Positions 11,390 to 22,774 are shown, counted from the first letter of the stretch. The stretch: DNA of 64,000 nt from Oxytricha trifallax (GCA_000711775.1 ARYC01001996.1:1-64000), one strand, 5' to 3'. Numbers and translations: made by a program. The notes: generated by a model from the letters alone, not told the origin.

Positions 11390-11505
11390 ATAGACAAAAT
11401 TGAATAATTAGTACAAAATGAATTTTGGACAGTGATAATAAAGATTGGAGTAAAACATCCAAAGCTTTAGAATTAATATTTTTGGGAGTTGATAAATTTA
11501 ATTAG
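11390..11505 (+). CDS. Candidate MDS, unknown
   Basis: Plus frame with KIEQLVQNEFWTVIIKIGVK and QYFWELINLI. Short but of normal protein composition, in contrast to its flanks. Joins to other MDSs unknown. Confidence 0.4.
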
Positions 11506-11739
11506 TAATTTTTTAAAAAATTTTTAAAAAAACATTCATTTAGTAACTTTTTTTAATACAAATACTACCAATTTATTATTATTTTTAAATTGAAATGAAA
11601 ATATTTGCTTAAAATTATTGGCAATTTACTGTTTATTATTCATTAAAAAGAGTTTACAAAGAGGTTTAAATAAATTTGAGAATAATATTAAATTAAAATT
11701 TAAAATCTTGATTTAATGATTTTATGCAATTAAAAATAA

Positions 11740-12010
11740 TTTATCTACCTCAATTTGAATGGATTAATCAATAATTAGTATAAAGTCTTTAAAGAAAGAG
11801 AAATAACTCTATCAAGTTTGGAATAATTAGTTAAAGAAAATAGATTGTAACAAATAATTGACATCTTTAAGGTGTTTTTTGAAAAGAATTATGATGACAA
11901 AATATTTTAAGAATTATAGAATATCCTGCAAAAGTACAAAACTTACTTTGATAAGTACAATGATTATGGGAGTAAATCGTTTAGCTGGATATTTTAAGTT
12001 TTAAATGGTT
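11740..12010 (+). CDS. Candidate MDS, unknown
   Basis: Plus frame of about 90 codons: FKEREITLSSLEQLVKENRL, then IIDIFKVFFEKNYDDKIFQE and YFDKYNDYGSKSFSWIFQV. Looks alpha-helical. No domain recognised. It lies just upstream of MITE copy 2. Confidence 0.55.
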
Positions 12011-12195
12011 TTTAAAATTATATAAAATTTAGCTTTATATAATTCATCTAATATAGTAATCATTATTTGTTAAGAAATTGAAAAATAAATATAACATAGA
12101 TTTTAGTTTACTAATTTAAAAAAAAATTATCAAATTTAGTATTAAAAAGAAAGGTATTTTAAGAACCTTTATGGAAATAATATTTTATTATGTCT

Positions 12196-12608
12196 ATATT
12201 ATAGTTATATAGTCAAAATTGTGAAATTGTGAAATTAATTTAAATTAAATAATAATTAATTAAATTAGTGCCAGTTGAAATTGATGAATTTATACGATTC
12301 TGAGTTCATTCGATAGATAATTTAAAATTAGCTGGACTTTATTGCTAGAGGTACTATTTTATCTTATCTCAGAACGAGTTTACTTGACTTTAATTGAACA
12401 CTTTAAATTAACTAAATAATACCTTCATATTAAAGTCAAGTAAACTCACTCCAGAGATAAGATAAAATAGTACCTCTAGTAATAAAGTCCAGCTAATTTT
12501 AAATTATCTATCGAATGAACTCAGAATCGTATAAATTCATCAATTTTAACTGCCACTAATTTAATTTAAATTAATTTCCCAATTCTGACTGTTTTACTAT
12601 AATATAGA
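12196..12608. mobile_element. Palindromic MITE (copy 2)
   Basis: Inverted repeat of about 410 bp with ends TATATTATAGT / ACTATAATATA and the family core TAGCTGGACTTTATTGCTAG, GTACTATTTTATCTTATCTC. Its internal sequence is closest to copy 1 (GAGTTTACTTGACTTTAAT). Confidence 0.8.
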
Positions 12609-12784
12609 TATTTCTTAAATTATTTATATTTAAACAAATTATTTATAACTATAACTCAATTTATACAATCCCTAATTATTACTGTTTTATAACTCATGCT
12701 GAAAAACTCGTAGAATTAGACGAAATAAAATAAGATATTAATAAAATATAAAATCAATACAAGAATGTACTAATCAAAAATATT

Positions 12785-13200
12785 AATAATGAAAATTACG
12801 AATCCCCTCTCTTTGAATCTTTATCTTGTTTGCATATCATTTAAAAACTTAGATACTCCAAAGTATTCTAATTGTGCTTCAAAAATTAAATTAAAATATT
12901 TAATATTTTATAAAGTAAATTTCTTGGCAGAAATATCTTAAAATTTGAAAGATGAAGAAATTAAAGAAGAAGAAGAAGATAAATTGGTATTTGCTAATTT
13001 GAAATGGTTTAAACTAAGAATTTAAGAAAACTATCCATTTTAGAATTTGATAATTTACTGTTCAATTACTTAAAAAATGGAGAATTTTCAACTTTAATAG
13101 ATAGATTAAGAAATTATCCGACAACAAAGCTTTACATCAATGAAAAATATTTTTAATTGTTTATAGCAATACTGTTAAATTTTAAGATTAAATACTAAAT
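12785..13200 (+). CDS. Candidate MDS(s), unknown
   Basis: Several plus-frame segments: ESPLFESLSCLHIIQKLRYS (from about 12800), NLKDEEIKEEEEDKLVFANL (about 12940-13010) and FNYLKNGEFSTLIDRLRNYP (about 13060-13130). The three are in different frames, so introns, tiny IESs or pointers must separate them. Composition is clearly protein-like compared with flanking DNA. Confidence 0.45.
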
Positions 13201-13624
13201 TATCTTATAAACAATAATAATTTTAATGAATTAATTTTATAGGTAAATATTGTATGTTCCACTAAAATTTTTATCTGAATTTAGTTTTATTTTTGTTTAG
13301 GGAAAAGTTATAACTCAGAAAAATTAATTTTTTTATTCACTTAATATACTTGAAAAAAGTAGCATCATACATTATATTTTTAACTGTTTTTAAATTTGAT
13401 ATTAATCAAGGATTTTTAAAAATTTAACTGTAATTAATTAAAAATTATATCACTTTTTATTTGATCAATTTTGCAATTCAATCATAAATTAAACGAGAGA
13501 TGCTTAGTTAGCTATTCATAATAAAAAAAGTAGAAATTAAGCAAATTTTTAATTGTGATTATCTCAGATAAAATTTACCATTGTTTGCTATTTTATTGCA
13601 ATATATATATTTTTTAATTCATAA

Positions 13625-13885
13625 TTTATTTTAGAAAAACATAAGATTATTATTAAAAATGACCTCACTGCATTCAATAAGTTAGATTTAAAAGATATCT
13701 AATCTTAGTTGAATGTTCTTAACTCCTTTTTACATTATTAAAATAGTGACAACAATCAGCACTTCTCATCAAAGCTTACTTAAGATCTAAGCAAATATGC
13801 AAAAATTTAGGAATTCAAGGATTAGTTGCAGCATATCATTAAACTTGATTTCATATTTAAGGAAATCTTTAAAAATTAAAACTTA
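13625..13885 (+). CDS. Candidate MDS, unknown
   Basis: Plus frame of about 85 codons: EKHKIIIKNDLTAFNKLDLK, then LNVLNSFLHYQ and SKYAKIQEFKDQLQHIIKLD. It looks alpha-helical, possibly coiled coil. Its 3' end runs into the left tip of the long hairpin at 13870, so that hairpin may be part of the following IES. Confidence 0.55.
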
Positions 13886-14632
13886 ATAAGATAGAATTTT
13901 TGAAGAGTAAGTGGAATTTTAAATGAAATATAGAATATGAATTTAAATGTACAAAAAGCAATTAAGATAAGAGCATTTACTCAAATATAACTTAGAATGC
14001 AGATTTTTCTCAAAGTGTATTTATCACGTATACCCAAGATTTTCTGAGTCTCCAGCACAGCTGTGCGGTTTATCTGCAAATCTAAGCCTCAGCACATTTT
14101 TTTCGCACTATTTTCGGTTCTTAATTCACAGTGTCCATTCAGGGTCTGTAGGCCTTATATACATAAATTCTTAATTATATTAATTATTATTTATTAAACT
14201 TATAAAACTTTAGTTATAAATTTATTAATTATTCTGTTAATTTATTTTCTCTATAGAGATTACTTATTAAAGATAACCATATTTAATTTTTAATAATTTT
14301 AAATTATTAAAACCTTATAATAATTAATATAATTAAGAATTTATGTATATAAGGCCTACAGACCCTGAATGGACACTGTGAATTAAGAACCGAAAATAGT
14401 GCGAAAAAAATGTGCAGAGGCTAAGATTTGCAGATAAACCGCACAGCTGTGCTGGAGACTCAAAATATCTTGGGTATACGTGATAAATACACTTTGTGAA
14501 AAATCTGCATTCTAAGTTATATTTGAGTAAATGCTCTTATCTTAATTGCTTTTTGTACATTTAAATTCATATTCTATATTTCATTTAAAATTCCACTTAC
14601 TCTTCAAAAATTCTATCTTATTAATTTTTGGT
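13870..14632. repeat. Long hairpin (foldback), about 760 bp
   Basis: Left arm about 13870-14205 and right arm about 14300-14632 are near-identical inverted copies. Shared landmarks are AATAAGATAGAATTTTTGAA, CACAGCTGTGCGGTTTATCT, TATTTTCGGTTCTTAATTC and GGTCTGTAGGCCTTATATAC. The loop is about 95 bp of AT-rich DNA. No frame of note in either arm. Confidence 0.85.
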
Positions 14633-14762
14633 TTAGTTAATAAATAACAAAATAATGTAGGATTTTATTATAATAGTAATAATAATAATTATATCACATT
14701 GAGGTCTCTGGGGACCCCCGATCTGATATATGTTTAATATATATATAAGGGTCTAGCCCTTT

Positions 14763-16172
14763 TCATTTTAAGTAGTCTGGTCTTCCGTAGACTTTTTTTG
14801 TCTTAATGTGGATATCCAGAATCTTCTTTCTCTTCCATCTAGTAACTCCTTTCCAAAATTTATTGTTGGTTACTTTCTCTCTGTGCCAGTTGTATAGAAA
14901 AACGCTCATTTCTTCCCCCTTCATAAATTTTAATTCAATTTTATGTGTGCCCCCAATTTGGACACTTTTAGGTTTGCCTCTGAACATTGAAATTTGTTAT
15001 AAGTGTGGGAAGATTTTATTTTTAAGTTGGTCATAGCCATATCTTTTGGCTTCTGCATATAGAACAATTATGGTGTTTTCTGACGTTGATTTTTGAATGT
15101 TGAGATTGATCTTTGTGAAGTCTGGTGTTACAAATAGTTTGAATTCCTCCGTTTCTTCCGTACTTAGTTCATGCCAAAACTTATTCCTCAGTTTGGTGAA
15201 GTACCATTTAACTTGTTAGATTGACTGTAATGATAGATTTTAAAGGAAAATATCATCCATTTGGTATTTGATATCACCTAGTACTCTGAATTAAAGCTAC
15301 TTCTGGAGTCTGTGGTTTACTTCATGAATAGTGTGGACCTTCCCTAAGTTTAGTTTGATTTCTGTGCTTATCTGATCAGATGAAAATATACTGGTCAGAC
15401 TTTTCTGATGTGATATGTCATTAGTCGTGGACTTGAACTTGGGTTTGTTTCCTGGTTTGATTGTCGTGTCGATTTAGACTGGTATGTCTTCTGTCATTTC
15501 TACGTCTTCAAACACTGATCTTTCTCTTTGTTCTACAATAGCTTGTTGTATTCTTACTTAAGGTTAAGGTGGTTTATGTTTAAGGCCTCCTTGGTTGACT
15601 AGGTTTTCTAATGACTTAATAGCTAAGTTTGCTACTTTGAAGGTTGATTCTTGTATTACCTAGGGGTATTTAATAGTGAAGGCAAATTAATGGATTAGGG
15701 CAAGGAATCTTTCTTCTCTGAAGTGGTATTCAAAGTTTTTGTTTTTTTTAGCTATCGCTATGTCATGGATATGTCCTAGTTCCTTGGTTTAGTTGTATTT
15801 TTGAATTTTAAGGATCATAACAAAAAGTAAGTTAACATGTGACTGGAAGGCATTGAGGCACTTATCTTGTTGGCCTTATAGCACTTCTTGGCTTAGTGGA
15901 AAAGATTCATTTAATATCACGTCTGTTGTGTCCCTGCATTTTTATACAAGGGAGAAAAGACTGGTCTCTTTAATCGAGACTTCATCTATTACTTTCTTAA
16001 GGTTTAAGATTGTTTCAGTCTTAGCTTTCATGATTGCTGGAAGTGAAGTCCATCTCATGTTGTTTCTTTGTAACTTAATGTTATCAAAGTTAACCGATGT
16101 TTTAATGGGGGGTTGAGGCTACTAAGATTTCTTAGCCGAACTCTGTATTTGAAAGATATTTTTTACTTTCAT
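14763..16172 (-). CDS. Unknown protein, 469 residues, intact single-piece gene
   Basis: A minus-strand frame from ATG (16170-16172) to TGA (14763-14765), uninterrupted when TAA/TAG are Gln. It is by far the longest intact host-like frame in the window. The protein is hydrophilic and helical, with QDKCLNAFQSHVNLLFVMIL, KPKFKSTTNDISHQKSLTS and a basic C-terminus (GVTRWKRKKILDIHIKTKK). No signal peptide, membrane segment or recognised domain. It is not split into MDSs, unlike the surrounding coding DNA, and ends about 120 bp from the left tip of TBE copy B. It may be a germline-limited gene, an unscrambled MAC gene, or cargo of an unrecognised element. Confidence 0.65.
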
Positions 16173-16431
16173 TTATCTGTTATTTTATTAATCCGCCCCA
16201 TTATCTTCAAAAAGAAGTTGGTTTGTCCCTTTGGTGTATTTTAGAGTGAGTTATTTAAACCCCTTCTTTATGTTACGACTCATTTGGGACTCAAACAACC
16301 CCAAAACCCCTGAAGTTGTTTGATTGAGTTTTTGATTGATGAAAGTAGACTATTAACGCATGCATTATTAGGGTTTTAATAGGGTTTATGTAGGGGTTTA
16401 TGGTTTAAATATCAGGAATTTAAGTGAGAAT

Positions 16432-17481
16432 ATGCGAGGTTTGGGATCAGTTTATGACAGTGAATATATAGATTTATTGTTTAAGTTGCGTTATGGATGT
16501 AATGATTATAGTGATCAACTCAGACCTATTCTAAATTACACATCTATTGCAAGACTGCTCCATAAATCTCCTGCTACTGTTAGGTCACACTGTCTATTAG
16601 CATTGAATTTAAAGAGATAGCATCTTAATTCTAAGCCTAAAAGACCTTTAAAATTCTAGTAGCATCATATCGATTATCTTATTAATGATAAGACTCTAAA
16701 ATACAGGGCTCATTTCTCTCTGGCCTAGAGGGCTGTGATGTTTCATCGCCAATTTCCTGAGCTACACATCTCTGCATAATCCAAAGCTAATATCTATAAA
16801 AAGAATGGTATATCTTACAAGACAGTCAATCGCATTAAGAGAGTGATCGATTTTAATGTTCCATTTTATAAGGATAATTTAAATTATATATTCGATTAAA
16901 TGCAGAGGGCTTAAGAGCATAATATAAAGTTCATACATGCTGATGAGGCAGTATTCACGTTTAATACCTTCATATCGAGGTCTTGGTATATGAGGTACAG
17001 CAACATAGAAGTTTATGATCAAAAGGTTAAGGTATAAACTCATGCAATCCTTGGTGGAATCAGTGAAGATAGTGGGCTTGGGACTTATGTTATCCACCCT
17101 CGCTCTATTAAGACTGAATAATATATTAAATTTTTGCAATAGCTAAGAGATAAGTATGCTGAATAAGAAATTATCCTGTTTGTTGATAACTTATCAGTTC
17201 ATAAAACTAAAGACTCAAGGAGAGAATATGAAAGGCTAAACATAACACCTGTATTTAATGTTCCTTATAGCCCTCAATTCAATGGAATTGAACTATATTG
17301 GGGCCTATTAAAAGGCCACTACAAGAAACTTCTGCTCTATCATCTGATGCACGATCTGAAGATAGATACAGTAGATTTTATTAAGAGTGCTGCTAAAAGA
17401 GTCAGCGATGATAAAGCAAAAGTATGCGCAAGAGAAGGGAGATTTTGTGTTTATAAATAAGTTTTAGATTTAAACGAATGA
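16432..17481 (+). CDS. TBE transposase (42 kDa, IS630/Tc1-mariner superfamily)
   Basis: 349 codons from ATG to TGA with no break under the Gln code. It catalyses DNA cleavage and strand transfer, and in Oxytricha TBE transposases are known to be needed for genome rearrangement. The N-terminal region has a helix-turn-helix-like segment (YTSIARLLHKSPATVRSHC). The catalytic triad is visible: D171 in HADEAVF, D252 in LFVDNLSVHKT and E287 in FNGIELYW, a DD34E spacing. This is the only transposase in the window that looks intact. It converges on the 22-kDa gene with a 6-bp gap between stops. Confidence 0.95.
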
Positions 17482-17487
17482 ATAAGT

Positions 17488-18278
17488 TCACATATTAAAT
17501 TTGCCCGTAAAAGGATTTGGCTTCTCTTTCTTTTCTTCCTCTTAAGGCTTGCTTGGGCCCATGTTTCTTCTCTTAGTGCCAGCTCCTGCATCTATGTTCA
17601 TCTCTTCTGGCTTTTATAAATCTTTGAAGAGTCTCTTACTCAATTCATGCTTTACTTGAGACTTTCTCTCTCTGTTTAATTTGCTGCGCTCTTTCATCAA
17701 ATATATAGCAGTACCAGGTTTTTCTATAAAGTTAGAAGTCTATGCTTACTTGAGATGAATGGATGCTTCTGCAGTTCCTACAGCCATGAGTCACTGATTT
17801 TGATTCCCTGCTTCTCTTTCTCTTCAGGAGAGATGCTGTAGCGTTTCTTATGAGCTTCTTAAATTACTTCACTTAAGTACTCTGGTTTAAGAGTTCCAAG
17901 AACTCCAAAGAAGAAGTTTCTCTCTGGTAACTTATTTGAGAGTTGTAACTTTGATGGTAGGTACAGAGCAACATCTGGATCACTCATCGCATCATCATAG
18001 AGATTTGTCACTGAGATTTCAGGGTAGTTAGGTATCTCAATCATCTTTATTTCATTGGTCTTAAAAGCTTTTTTCTCTTCACTTAGTAAGGCTTTTAAGA
18101 ATGATATTTTTGTTCCTTCCTGAGTTGGCAAGAACAATCCAACTATGGTTAATATATTAGTATTTGATAAAAGCTTACCTTGCTATACCAAATATCTATA
18201 GAGGTCCTCCTTACTTCGAAATTTTCCTATCAATTCTTGAGATTGTATTCTCTTCATTGCATCATTCATAGACTCCAT
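17488..18278 (-). CDS. TBE 22-kDa gene product, two introns
   Basis: Minus-strand gene from ATG 18278 to TGA 17488-17490. Removing two small introns (18143-18178 and 17724-17749) leaves 729 bp, 242 codons plus stop, in one open frame. The N-terminal part has SQELIGKFRSKEDLYRYL, the middle has EGTKISFLKALLSEEKKAFK and IPNYPEISVTNL, and the C-terminal tail is Lys/Glu-rich (EEEKKEKPNPF). No known domain; function in the TBE family is unknown. It may share its upstream region with the divergent kinase gene. Confidence 0.88.
17724..17749 (-). other. 26-bp intron in TBE 22-kDa gene
   Basis: On the minus strand GTAAGCATAG...CTTTATAG. Removing it restores the frame to KPGTAIYLMKE and a common stop. 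Twenty-six bases would be an extremely small intron; a frameshift is the alternative. Copy C lacks the GT start at this place. Confidence 0.6.
18143..18178 (-). other. 36-bp intron in TBE 22-kDa gene
   Basis: On the minus strand GTAAGCTTTT...AACCATAG. Removal joins YRYLVQQ to VGLFLPTQ. Copy C has an intron of identical length at the same codon (44274-44309), so it predates the split between the two subfamilies. Confidence 0.85.
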
Positions 18279-18479
18279 CTTGCTTCCACTTTCTATAAAT
18301 GTTTATGAAATTTAAAATTATGGATATCCATTCTAAACTTACTAAAATTTTACTACTAAATAGAGAGATCCAACTGGAGGTCAACCTGAATAAGATAGTA
18401 AGAGAAAGATGGAAGAACTTTCTCCAAGTTTCAAAGTTTGACTTCCATTTTTATCAAACTTTCTCCATTAAATTGCTCC

Positions 18480-18660
18480 TAATAATAATTAATTTAATTA
18501 GGTGGTGCTCCTAATTTATTTAAAACTTAATTAGGTGGTTATATTAAAGTTCAAAACCGTATTAGGAGGTACATTAAAAAAATTAAATTTTAAAATCTCG
18601 CCTCCTAAATTTACAAGAACAGCTTTAGGAGCACCACCTAACTTCACAAAACACATTTAG
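18480..18660. promoter_or_regulatory. Shared upstream region of 22-kDa and kinase genes, with repeated motif
   Basis: Between the divergent genes lies an inverted repeat TTAGGTGGTGCTCCTAA (about 18499) and TTAGGAGCACCACCTAA (about 18631) with extra half-copies ATTAGGTGGT and TTAGGAGGTAC between them. The position suggests a bidirectional control region; that role is inference. Confidence 0.4.
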
Positions 18661-18843
18661 GTGCATTTTAATGAATAAAATGGATGAATTAGTTTATAAA
18701 TTATCACTAAATCTAAGAAATATAAAACTAATGTCTCGTACTCTGTTCTCATTAAACCTCTCTAAACCTTTCAGAATATGCTCTTACTCTTGTATAAAGG
18801 TAGAATTTAAATAGCTTGTATAATTATTAATAGTATTTATAAA

Positions 18844-20389
18844 ATGAGCGGTAACTTACTTAGAAAAGCGGCATTGCTTGGTATTAGCCAGCAAAAACTT
18901 TCTTTCATGAATCAAAAGAAATTTGAGACTTGCGATGCCTCTACCTAGTACGAACCTGAAATTTTCTAACTTTAGGTATCAGACTTTGAATAGCAATTCA
19001 GTTGTTAAATAGAAATGCAGAGCTAAGAAATTTAATGCGAAGTTCCAAAGAAAATGGTTGAAGAGGAGGAAGAGAAAAAAGAAATAAAAGCATTACATTA
19101 ATGTGAGGAGTGTGAGAAAAACTTCACTTATAAATCTGCTCTTAAGCGTCATATCTTAGAGCAGCATTCTAACAAGCCCAGGCTCTATCTTAAGCATGAT
19201 AAGATAGATGGAAAATATTTCTGCCCTTACTGCAATAAGTAATACAATCATTCAAGGGATCTAAAAGTTCATCTATAAAACCATCATGGCAAGAAGTTTG
19301 AAGTAATAGATCCAGAGACTGGTGAGGTCTTCCTTTAAAAAAGAAAGCCAAGAGACCCTTTAGAAACTTTGGAACAAAGAGTAAAGAAAGAAAATAAACT
19401 TATTAAAGCAGTAAGAAACCTCCCAGCCTCAGAGATAGTAAAAATCACTCTTAAGATGCATGCACTTAAACTTCCAATATTGAATATAATTGACCTTAAA
19501 GAGTGTAAAGAAAGTTATCTTATCCTTGAGGATAAATTTGAGAAGAAAGTCATAACAGATAAGTAGTTCGCATACAAGATATTTCCGTTCAACTACTTCA
19601 AATGCGATGACAAGTATCAAATGGAATTCGTAAATGAATACCAAGCACTTACGAAGTCAAGAGATAGATAGTGCAGATTTATAATAAAGCTCGATGCTAT
19701 TCTGCTTGCTCAAGATCATGTAGCTTTTCGTCTTCCTCTATACTAAATGACATTAAGAGACTACATTTAAGATTATTTTAATAAAGCTCGATGCTATTCT
19801 GCTTGCTCAAGATCATGTAGCTTTTCTTCTTCCTCTATATTAAATGACATTAAGAGACTACATTTAAGATTAAAGGACACCAAAGTAGTTAACTCTTATT
19901 CTTACAAATGTTTGCAAAGGCATTGAGGAGCTGCACACTCTTGGATATGTTCATAGAGATTTGAAGCCTGAGAATATAATGCTTGACTTTTCACCTCTCA
20001 GAGTAGTAATAATAGATTTCAATAGATCATAGAGAGTTGAAGCTTCAGGACTTGGCAACGTGTATGGTACTCCTGGATACTTTCCAGAAAGAGAGGACTG
20101 GAGAGATGGTGATATTAAGTGGGATATATGGGCTCTAGCAGCAATTATTTGTGAATGCGATATGGCAAGAAATGATTACTATAGCTGCAAAAGAGAGAAA
20201 GATTCAAAACAGAGAATACAGCAATATCTAGACTAGAATAAGATAAAAGGTAGAATGAAAGATATGGCTGAGTAGATAATTATTAAGCCTAATCACAGAG
20301 CTGACCATACAATAGACTAAATTGTAAGTTGGATAGGAGAGATAAAGTTTAGAAAGCTCCCTCATGATGCCAAAGTACTGTTTGAGTGA
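18844..20389 (+). pseudogene. TBE 57-kDa zinc-finger/protein-kinase gene, broken by 97-bp tandem duplication
   Basis: Starts at ATG 18844 and ends at TGA 20387-20389. Two C2H2 fingers are visible (CEECEKNFTYKSALKRHIL near residues 86-107 and CPYCNKQYNHSRDLKVHL near 129-150), then a linker and a kinase domain with HRDLKPENIM, IIDFNRS and PERED. A 97-bp direct duplication (19684-19780 and 19781-19877) shifts the frame before the catalytic loop, so the kinase half is out of frame with the fingers. The DFN loop in place of DFG is shared with copies A and E, so it is a family trait. Confidence 0.9.
19684..19877 (+). repeat. 97-bp tandem duplication inside the TBE kinase gene
   Basis: Two near-identical 97-bp units starting ATAAAGCTCGATGCTATTC. 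The few differences between the units point to a recent event. The length is not a multiple of three. Confidence 0.9.
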
Positions 20390-20559
20390 ATAATAAAAAT
20401 AAAACACTTGCATTACACACTAATTTATATTACATTATAACCCTAAACCCCTACATAAACCGTATCAAAACCCTAATAAAGCATGCGTTAATAGTCTACT
20501 TTCATCAATCAAAAACTCAATCAAACAACTTCAGGGGTTTTGGGGTTTTGACTACCTAT

Positions 20560-21365
20560 CTATTAACTTTCTTAGTTAATAATAGGTTTTTATTAAAAGT
20601 ATAAGTTTTTTTTTCAAATAAAATAAATAAATTTCAAATACAAGCAATTATATATATATATATGAAATTTCGAAAAAAAATTGTCAAATATATCAAGAAA
20701 CTAAATTTTGAAAATTATTTTTACATTTAATGGAAAAGGTCTAGTCTTTATAACAAATTCTATTATTTCAATATATTTATTTTTGGAATCTTACACCTAT
20801 ATATAAAATATATGATGAAATATCAATAATTAATTTTCATACTAGAAAAAAAATTGTTAATAATACTTTTAATTGACAATTTATTAAAATTATTAAATAA
20901 ATTAGAATTGACCCTTCATACTTCGACTAAAATTAGATAACTAAAATACAAAACTTCAAGTTCTAAATGATTAACTCAAAATTCTTACTAATTTTGAATA
21001 AGGTAAACTATCTTTGAATTAGATTATATTTGTGCTCGATATCTTTGGAGATATGTAAAAATATACATTTTTTTAATAATATTGAATTAAATCATTAAAA
21101 TATATGTGTTAGTAATAGAGTATCTATATTATTTGGGAAAATTATAATAATTATTTTATCAGTTTTGTAAATAAAAGTAATTTAAATATATTTCTGTATA
21201 ATTGTAACTCGTGCTTATAAGTTCATTTTTATTCTGCTTAAAATTATAGTTTATTTTTTAGTTAAATAAATAAAAGATGCCTCATAATTATAAATAAAAT
21301 AAGTGATATATAATTCAAACATATGCCAAATAAATAAATATTTTAAATAAAATGAAATGTAATAA
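20560..21365. other. AT-rich DNA, nothing recognised
   Basis: No coding block or shared repeat seen. Contains a short TA run at about 20650-20663. Confidence 0.4.
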
Positions 21366-21369
21366 AATT

Positions 21370-21525
21370 TAATTTTAAAAATCAGAAGAATGGTGATGGG
21401 AAAAATTTAATGCTTCTTAGGACAGCAAACTAGCAGAAAACTTAGAAATTTTTTACAAAGATGTTAGAAAAATTTGACCAGAAAAGATTAAAAGCGAAAA
21501 TGCTTTAAAACACAATTCTTTTAAT
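21370..21525 (+). CDS. Candidate MDS, frame uncertain
   Basis: GC-richer block. One frame without a stop gives MLLRTANQQKTQKFFTKMLE. Another reads more naturally (EKFNASQDSKLAENLEIFYK, then EKIKSENALKHNSFNL) but meets TGA. Coding is likely; the frame is not settled. Confidence 0.35.
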
Positions 21526-21964
21526 TTATAAATTGTTTTTATTTATTATAAAATGTAAATATTGTTTTGCTTTCAAGTAACTAATATTTCCTGCCATAAT
21601 GCTTTAAATATTTCAATTATGCTAATATTTTTATTAAATTCACAACAAACAGATTCTTTTTAAAATCGTTATTATTTTAATCACAAAAACTTTAAATTAA
21701 TTTGTTTTTCCAAAAATTCTTAATTTAAGTAATAACAGAATTTGAGAAGTATAACATTAAAATGGATAATATTACCTCACTTCATAACACAGAATAACTA
21801 ATGAAATAATGTCTCTCTAATATAAACAATTATATTGATTATTAATTTTAATTTGTTTATAGTATTGATTTTTAAGTTCCTTAATTTGAATTATATTAAT
21901 TTCTCTTAAATAATTAAAAAATAGACAACATTTTATTATTCTAACTACAAAGAGTTCATTTTTA

Positions 21965-22130
21965 TTTGATTTTTGTAAATCCTGATTAAGACTACAACTA
22001 CCTCTATGAAAGCCTAGATGACGATACCCTACTTAATAATACGTTTATTAGTGACATGAATTAAGTGAACCTTTTCTTTCTAAAATTAGATAAGGCCCTT
22101 AGAGATGCAACTGAAACTTTTATATATTTA
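21965..22130 (+). CDS. Candidate MDS, unknown
   Basis: Plus frame NPDQDYNYLYESLDDDTLLN, then FISDMNQVNLFFLKLDKALR and DATETFIYLYKQ. Clear protein-like composition with charged and polar residues against AT-rich flanks. Confidence 0.55.
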
Positions 22131-22584
22131 TATAAATAAATAATTAATTAATTAAAAAAATTAGGTTTATTTTGTAATTAAGAGCAAAATGAATTTTAAT
22201 TAAAAATTTTTTTAATTTAGATTTCATTAAATTAATTAAAAAATAATATATTTTTCTGTTTTTATTATTATCTTTTCATTAAAATGGAGCAAAATATCCA
22301 TTAAAAATCATATTTAAAAATAAATAGTGCTTTACTGATCTTTTAATAGCAATAATATTAATCTTTTTTAAAAAAATAGTAAATAAAAATAATAAATATC
22401 ACGTTTTTTGTCTGCTATTTTTTTTATTATAAGTTAATAAGACATAAATTTTTCCGAATCATTAATATTATCAACAAAAAGATTTATTATAAAACTTGCC
22501 ATTTTTATTAATTAATCAAACATTTTATTCTTTTTAATCTTATTATAAAATTATTCTACTTCTATAATTTATTTGCTCAACATC

Positions 22585-22715
22585 ATTAATAGGACAGTAG
22601 ATCAGTTTGTTTAAAAAGATAAAATATTCCACACAAGATTGCACAATTGTAGTGAGAATATACAGCAAATATAGACTATTTAAAACTTAATTGGAAACAC
22701 AATTAAAAAAACTAA
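22585..22715 (+). CDS. Candidate MDS, unknown
   Basis: Plus frame NRTVDQFVQKDKIFHTRLHN then CSENIQQIQTIQNLIGN. Helical. It lies 60 bp before a foldback element. Confidence 0.5.
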
Positions 22716-22774
22716 TTTTTTATTTTTCTTGAATTGAATGTAAAAATCAATTAAAAATACCGTAATGTTCCATA

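Larger units (their letters stand above)
16292..20550. mobile_element. TBE transposon copy B, complete (4259 bp)
   Basis: Both ends are present. The right end is GGGGTTTTGGGGTTTTG (20534-20550); the left end is a slightly altered C4A4 repeat at 16292-16310. The trinucleotide ACT flanks both sides (16289-16291 and 20551-20553), matching the ANT target duplication of TBEs. Inverted repeats continue inward for about 80 bp (TGAAGTTGTTTGATTGAG, AAAGTAGACTATTAACGCATGC). Gene order: transposase (+), 22-kDa gene (-), zinc-finger/kinase gene (+). Length agrees with known TBEs of about 4.1 kb. Confidence 0.95.

Noticed and set aside
21370-21525. TGA read as tryptophan, which would extend one frame
   Set aside because: TGA ends all TBE genes and bounds the other frames as a stop; a frame choice or pointer explains the block better.
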